In this document: positions 14,237 through 15,197 of the stretch, piece by piece
Layout of the letters: every line of letters begins with the position of its first letter
How positions within the stretch are numbered: the stretch's first letter is position 1
Origin: an uncultured Bacteroidales bacterium
Lineage (GTDB): Bacteria > Bacteroidota > Bacteroidia > Bacteroidales > Bacteroidaceae
Direction of reading: 5' to 3'
Length of the DNA stretch: 15,197 nt
Assembly (NCBI GenBank): GCA_902783615.1
Contig: CACZRQ010000204.1
Span: 1-15,197 of the forward strand
The notes under the pieces: generated by a model
Database searches by the model: none
Told to the model about the DNA's origin: nothing
What the model saw: only the letters and a program-made list of their open reading frames with translations
Made by a program: the position numbers and the translations under genes

Positions 14237-14755
14237 ATGACAACAACATTATTGAAAGTATTGATCGTGTTCTTCTCTCATGCAGGGGAGAACTATGCAG
14301 TGGGAAACATTGAGGTGGGCAACACCAAGGTAGTGGCTGATTACATCCAGGCTTATACGGGTGCCGACCAGTTTGAGGTGGTGGCTGAAAAGAGCTACGA
14401 CATGCCTTATCGCGACCTCATCAAGGTGGCGCAGGAGGAGCAGCGCAAAGGCGAGAAGCCCGCCTTCAAGGGCAGTGTGAACATCGACGACTACGATGTG
14501 GTGTTTGTGGGAACTCCCATCTGGTGGGGCACCTTCCCTCAGGTGATGTTCACCTTCTTCGACAAGTATGACCTGAACAACAAGACCATCATCCCCTTCA
14601 CTACCCACGAGGGCAGCGGCTTGGGCAGTGTGGTCAACGACCTGAAGAAACTCTACCCCAACGCCAAGTTCGAGAAGGCACTGGCCATCAAGGGCTCTGA
14701 TGTCCGTTCTTCAAAAGAGCGCGTAGAGAAGTGGCTGAAAGAGCTGGGATATTAA
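14237..14755 (+). CDS. Flavodoxin family protein
   Basis: A 172-residue cytoplasmic FMN protein. The phosphate-binding region is near the N-terminus (LIVFFSHAGENY ... GNTKVVADYI, about residues 9-37). The flavin-contact loops are VGTPIWWGTFP (91-101) and THEGSGLGS (123-131). The interrupted phosphate loop, with an insertion between SHAGENY and GNT, marks the Flavodoxin_4-type branch common in gut bacteria. It is likely an electron carrier or a small quinone/nitro reductase; the partner is unknown. It is the last gene of the AraC-linked cluster. Having no signal peptide while its operon partner is exported means the two need not touch directly. Confidence 0.92.
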   Translation: MTTTLLKVLIVFFSHAGENYAVGNIEVGNTKVVADYIQAYTGADQFEVVAEKSYDMPYRDLIKVAQEEQRKGEKPAFKGSVNIDDYDVVFVGTPIWWGTFPQVMFTFFDKYDLNNKTIIPFTTHEGSGLGSVVNDLKKLYPNAKFEKALAIKGSDVRSSKERVEKWLKELGY

Positions 14756-14770
14756 TAAGATAAGAAGATT

Positions 14771-14785
14771 TATGGATTATCCATA
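14771..14785. repeat. Short perfect inverted repeat after the flavodoxin gene
   Basis: TATGGA-TTA-TCCATA, 6-bp arms and a 3-nt loop, 16 bp after the flavodoxin stop. A T-run (TATTTTT, about 14796-14802) follows at some distance. It may be a weak terminator; it overlaps a possible -7 box by two bases. Confidence 0.35.
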
Positions 14786-14791
14786 CATTTG
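14784..14791 (+). promoter_or_regulatory. Possible -7 box before the 39-codon ORF
   Basis: TACATTTG fits TAnnTTTG, 42 nt before the ATG at 14834. No -33 TTG. In AT-rich DNA a chance match is likely. Confidence 0.25.
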
Positions 14792-14833
14792 GTCGTATTT
14801 TTAGTAAAAAAGGCAGCTTTATAAGGAGAATTA

Positions 14834-14953
14834 ATGGCTAAAACAAAGGTGAATAATAGGAAAATTTGCTTAATAAGAACCCTAAATGACAACAATAGCG
14901 TCTATAAGGCTTATAAGAAAGGATTAAGGATAAGCAATGTAGATTTGATATAA
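14834..14953 (+). CDS. Small hypothetical ORF, 39 residues
   Basis: An ATG preceded by a strong Shine-Dalgarno-like AAGGAG (14823-14828, 5-nt spacer), rare in this window, opens a 39-residue basic, Lys/Arg-rich peptide (begins MAKTKVNNRKICLIRTL, ends GLRISNVDLI). I do not recognise it. It lies in AT-rich DNA unlike the preceding genes and may be a real small protein, a remnant of a mobile gene, or chance. Confidence 0.3.
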   Translation: MAKTKVNNRKICLIRTLNDNNSVYKAYKKGLRISNVDLI

Positions 14954-14972
14954 CTAACTAATATTCAACAAC

Positions 14973-14992
14973 AAACATATATAAACATATAT
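14973..14992. repeat. Tandem 10-bp repeat, two copies
   Basis: AAACATATAT occurs twice in direct succession (14973-14982, 14983-14992) in the AT-rich tail. No function can be assigned. Confidence 0.6.
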
Positions 14993-15010
14993 TCTAGGTA
15001 GTACAAACTG

Positions 15011-15040
15011 GTGTCATGGTGTCATGGTGTCATGGTGTCA
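15011..15040. repeat. Tandem 8-bp repeat, 3.75 copies
   Basis: The unit GTGTCATG repeats three times and then partly (GTGTCA), with no mismatch. It is the only GC-balanced block within the AT-rich tail and lies upstream of the promoter at 15115. It may vary in copy number by slippage; no protein frame of note crosses it. The remaining parts of 14756-15197 hold nothing else I can name. Confidence 0.85.
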
Positions 15041-15114
15041 ATAAGATAATCAAAAATGACAGGTAAGAGAGTGATTTCCGGCTCACAATAACTATATATA
15101 AATAATTTTTTATA

Positions 15115-15122
15115 TACCTTTG
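15115..15122 (+). promoter_or_regulatory. -7 box near the right edge
   Basis: TACCTTTG, a full -7 match, follows a very AT-rich stretch (15091-15116) that should melt easily. It faces right and probably drives a gene whose main part lies beyond the window. No -33 TTG is visible. Confidence 0.5.
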
Positions 15123-15150
15123 CACTGCTATTGAGAATCAACATCCAGCC

Positions 15151-15186
15151 ATGAGCTCAAAGCAAGCCTCGATGTGCACTAAGTAG
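15151..15186 (+). CDS. Eleven-codon mini-ORF after the right-edge promoter
   Basis: ATG 15151 opens MSSKQASMCTK and stops at TAG 15184-15186, 28 nt after the -7 box. It could be a leader peptide for the gene beyond the edge or mere chance. There is no clear ribosome binding site. Confidence 0.12.
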   Translation: MSSKQASMCTK

Positions 15187-15197
15187 GATTGCAAAAC

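Noticed and set aside
15011..15040. CRISPR-like array
   Set aside because: The repeats are 8 bp and contiguous without spacers, so this is a simple tandem repeat.

Overview
The window reads as a chromosomal segment of a Bacteroidales bacterium, probably Prevotella-like. Nearly every upstream region carries the Bacteroidota -7 box (TAnnTTTG), several exported proteins are lipoproteins, there is a TonB-dependent receptor, and Shine-Dalgarno sequences are mostly absent. Genus-level placement is a guess. There are 13 confident complete genes, one gene cut by the left edge, and one or two doubtful small ORFs. I see no tRNA, rRNA, CRISPR array, transposase or phage gene.

Layout. (1) 1-1809: a divergent pair, a GH30-type glycoside hydrolase lipoprotein (minus, truncated by the edge) and an alpha/beta-hydrolase lipoprotein esterase (plus), with back-to-back promoters at about 465-502. 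(2) 1810-2184: a gene-free spacer filled with REP-like hairpins arranged as a large inverted repeat. (3) 2185-5261: a coupled pair, an IlvD/Edd-family sugar-acid dehydratase and a GntP-family permease, which together look like an uptake and first-step module for an aldonate or uronate-type sugar acid. (4) 5297-7880: a promoter, a small calycin-like lipoprotein and a non-SusC TonB-dependent receptor, a two-gene outer-membrane uptake unit perhaps for heme or another metal chelate. (5) 7882-9372: an exported metallo-beta-lactamase-fold hydrolase (minus) and a HAD phosphatase-like protein (plus) from a divergent promoter. (6) 9408-11970: three minus-strand genes: a YqiA-like esterase, a Crp/Fnr-type regulator, and a Tat-exported alkaline phosphatase homologue that has lost its nucleophile and several metal ligands. 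(7) 12138-14755: an AraC-family regulator followed by a hexapeptide acetyltransferase, an exported SnoaL/NTF2-like protein and a flavodoxin. (8) 14756-15197: an AT-rich tail with short tandem repeats, a 39-codon ORF and a promoter that probably serves a gene beyond the right edge.

The strongest new signals are regulatory and enzymatic. The acetyltransferase and SnoaL-flavodoxin promoters share a two-half-site direct repeat with the same 23-bp half-site spacing and the same 27-bp distance to the -7 box, a good candidate operator for the adjacent AraC protein. A perfect 14-bp palindrome with Crp/Fnr architecture overlaps the stop codon of the Crp/Fnr gene and sits near -41.5 relative to the next gene's inferred start. 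That next gene is the phosphatase homologue that keeps only the first zinc site of the classical enzyme.
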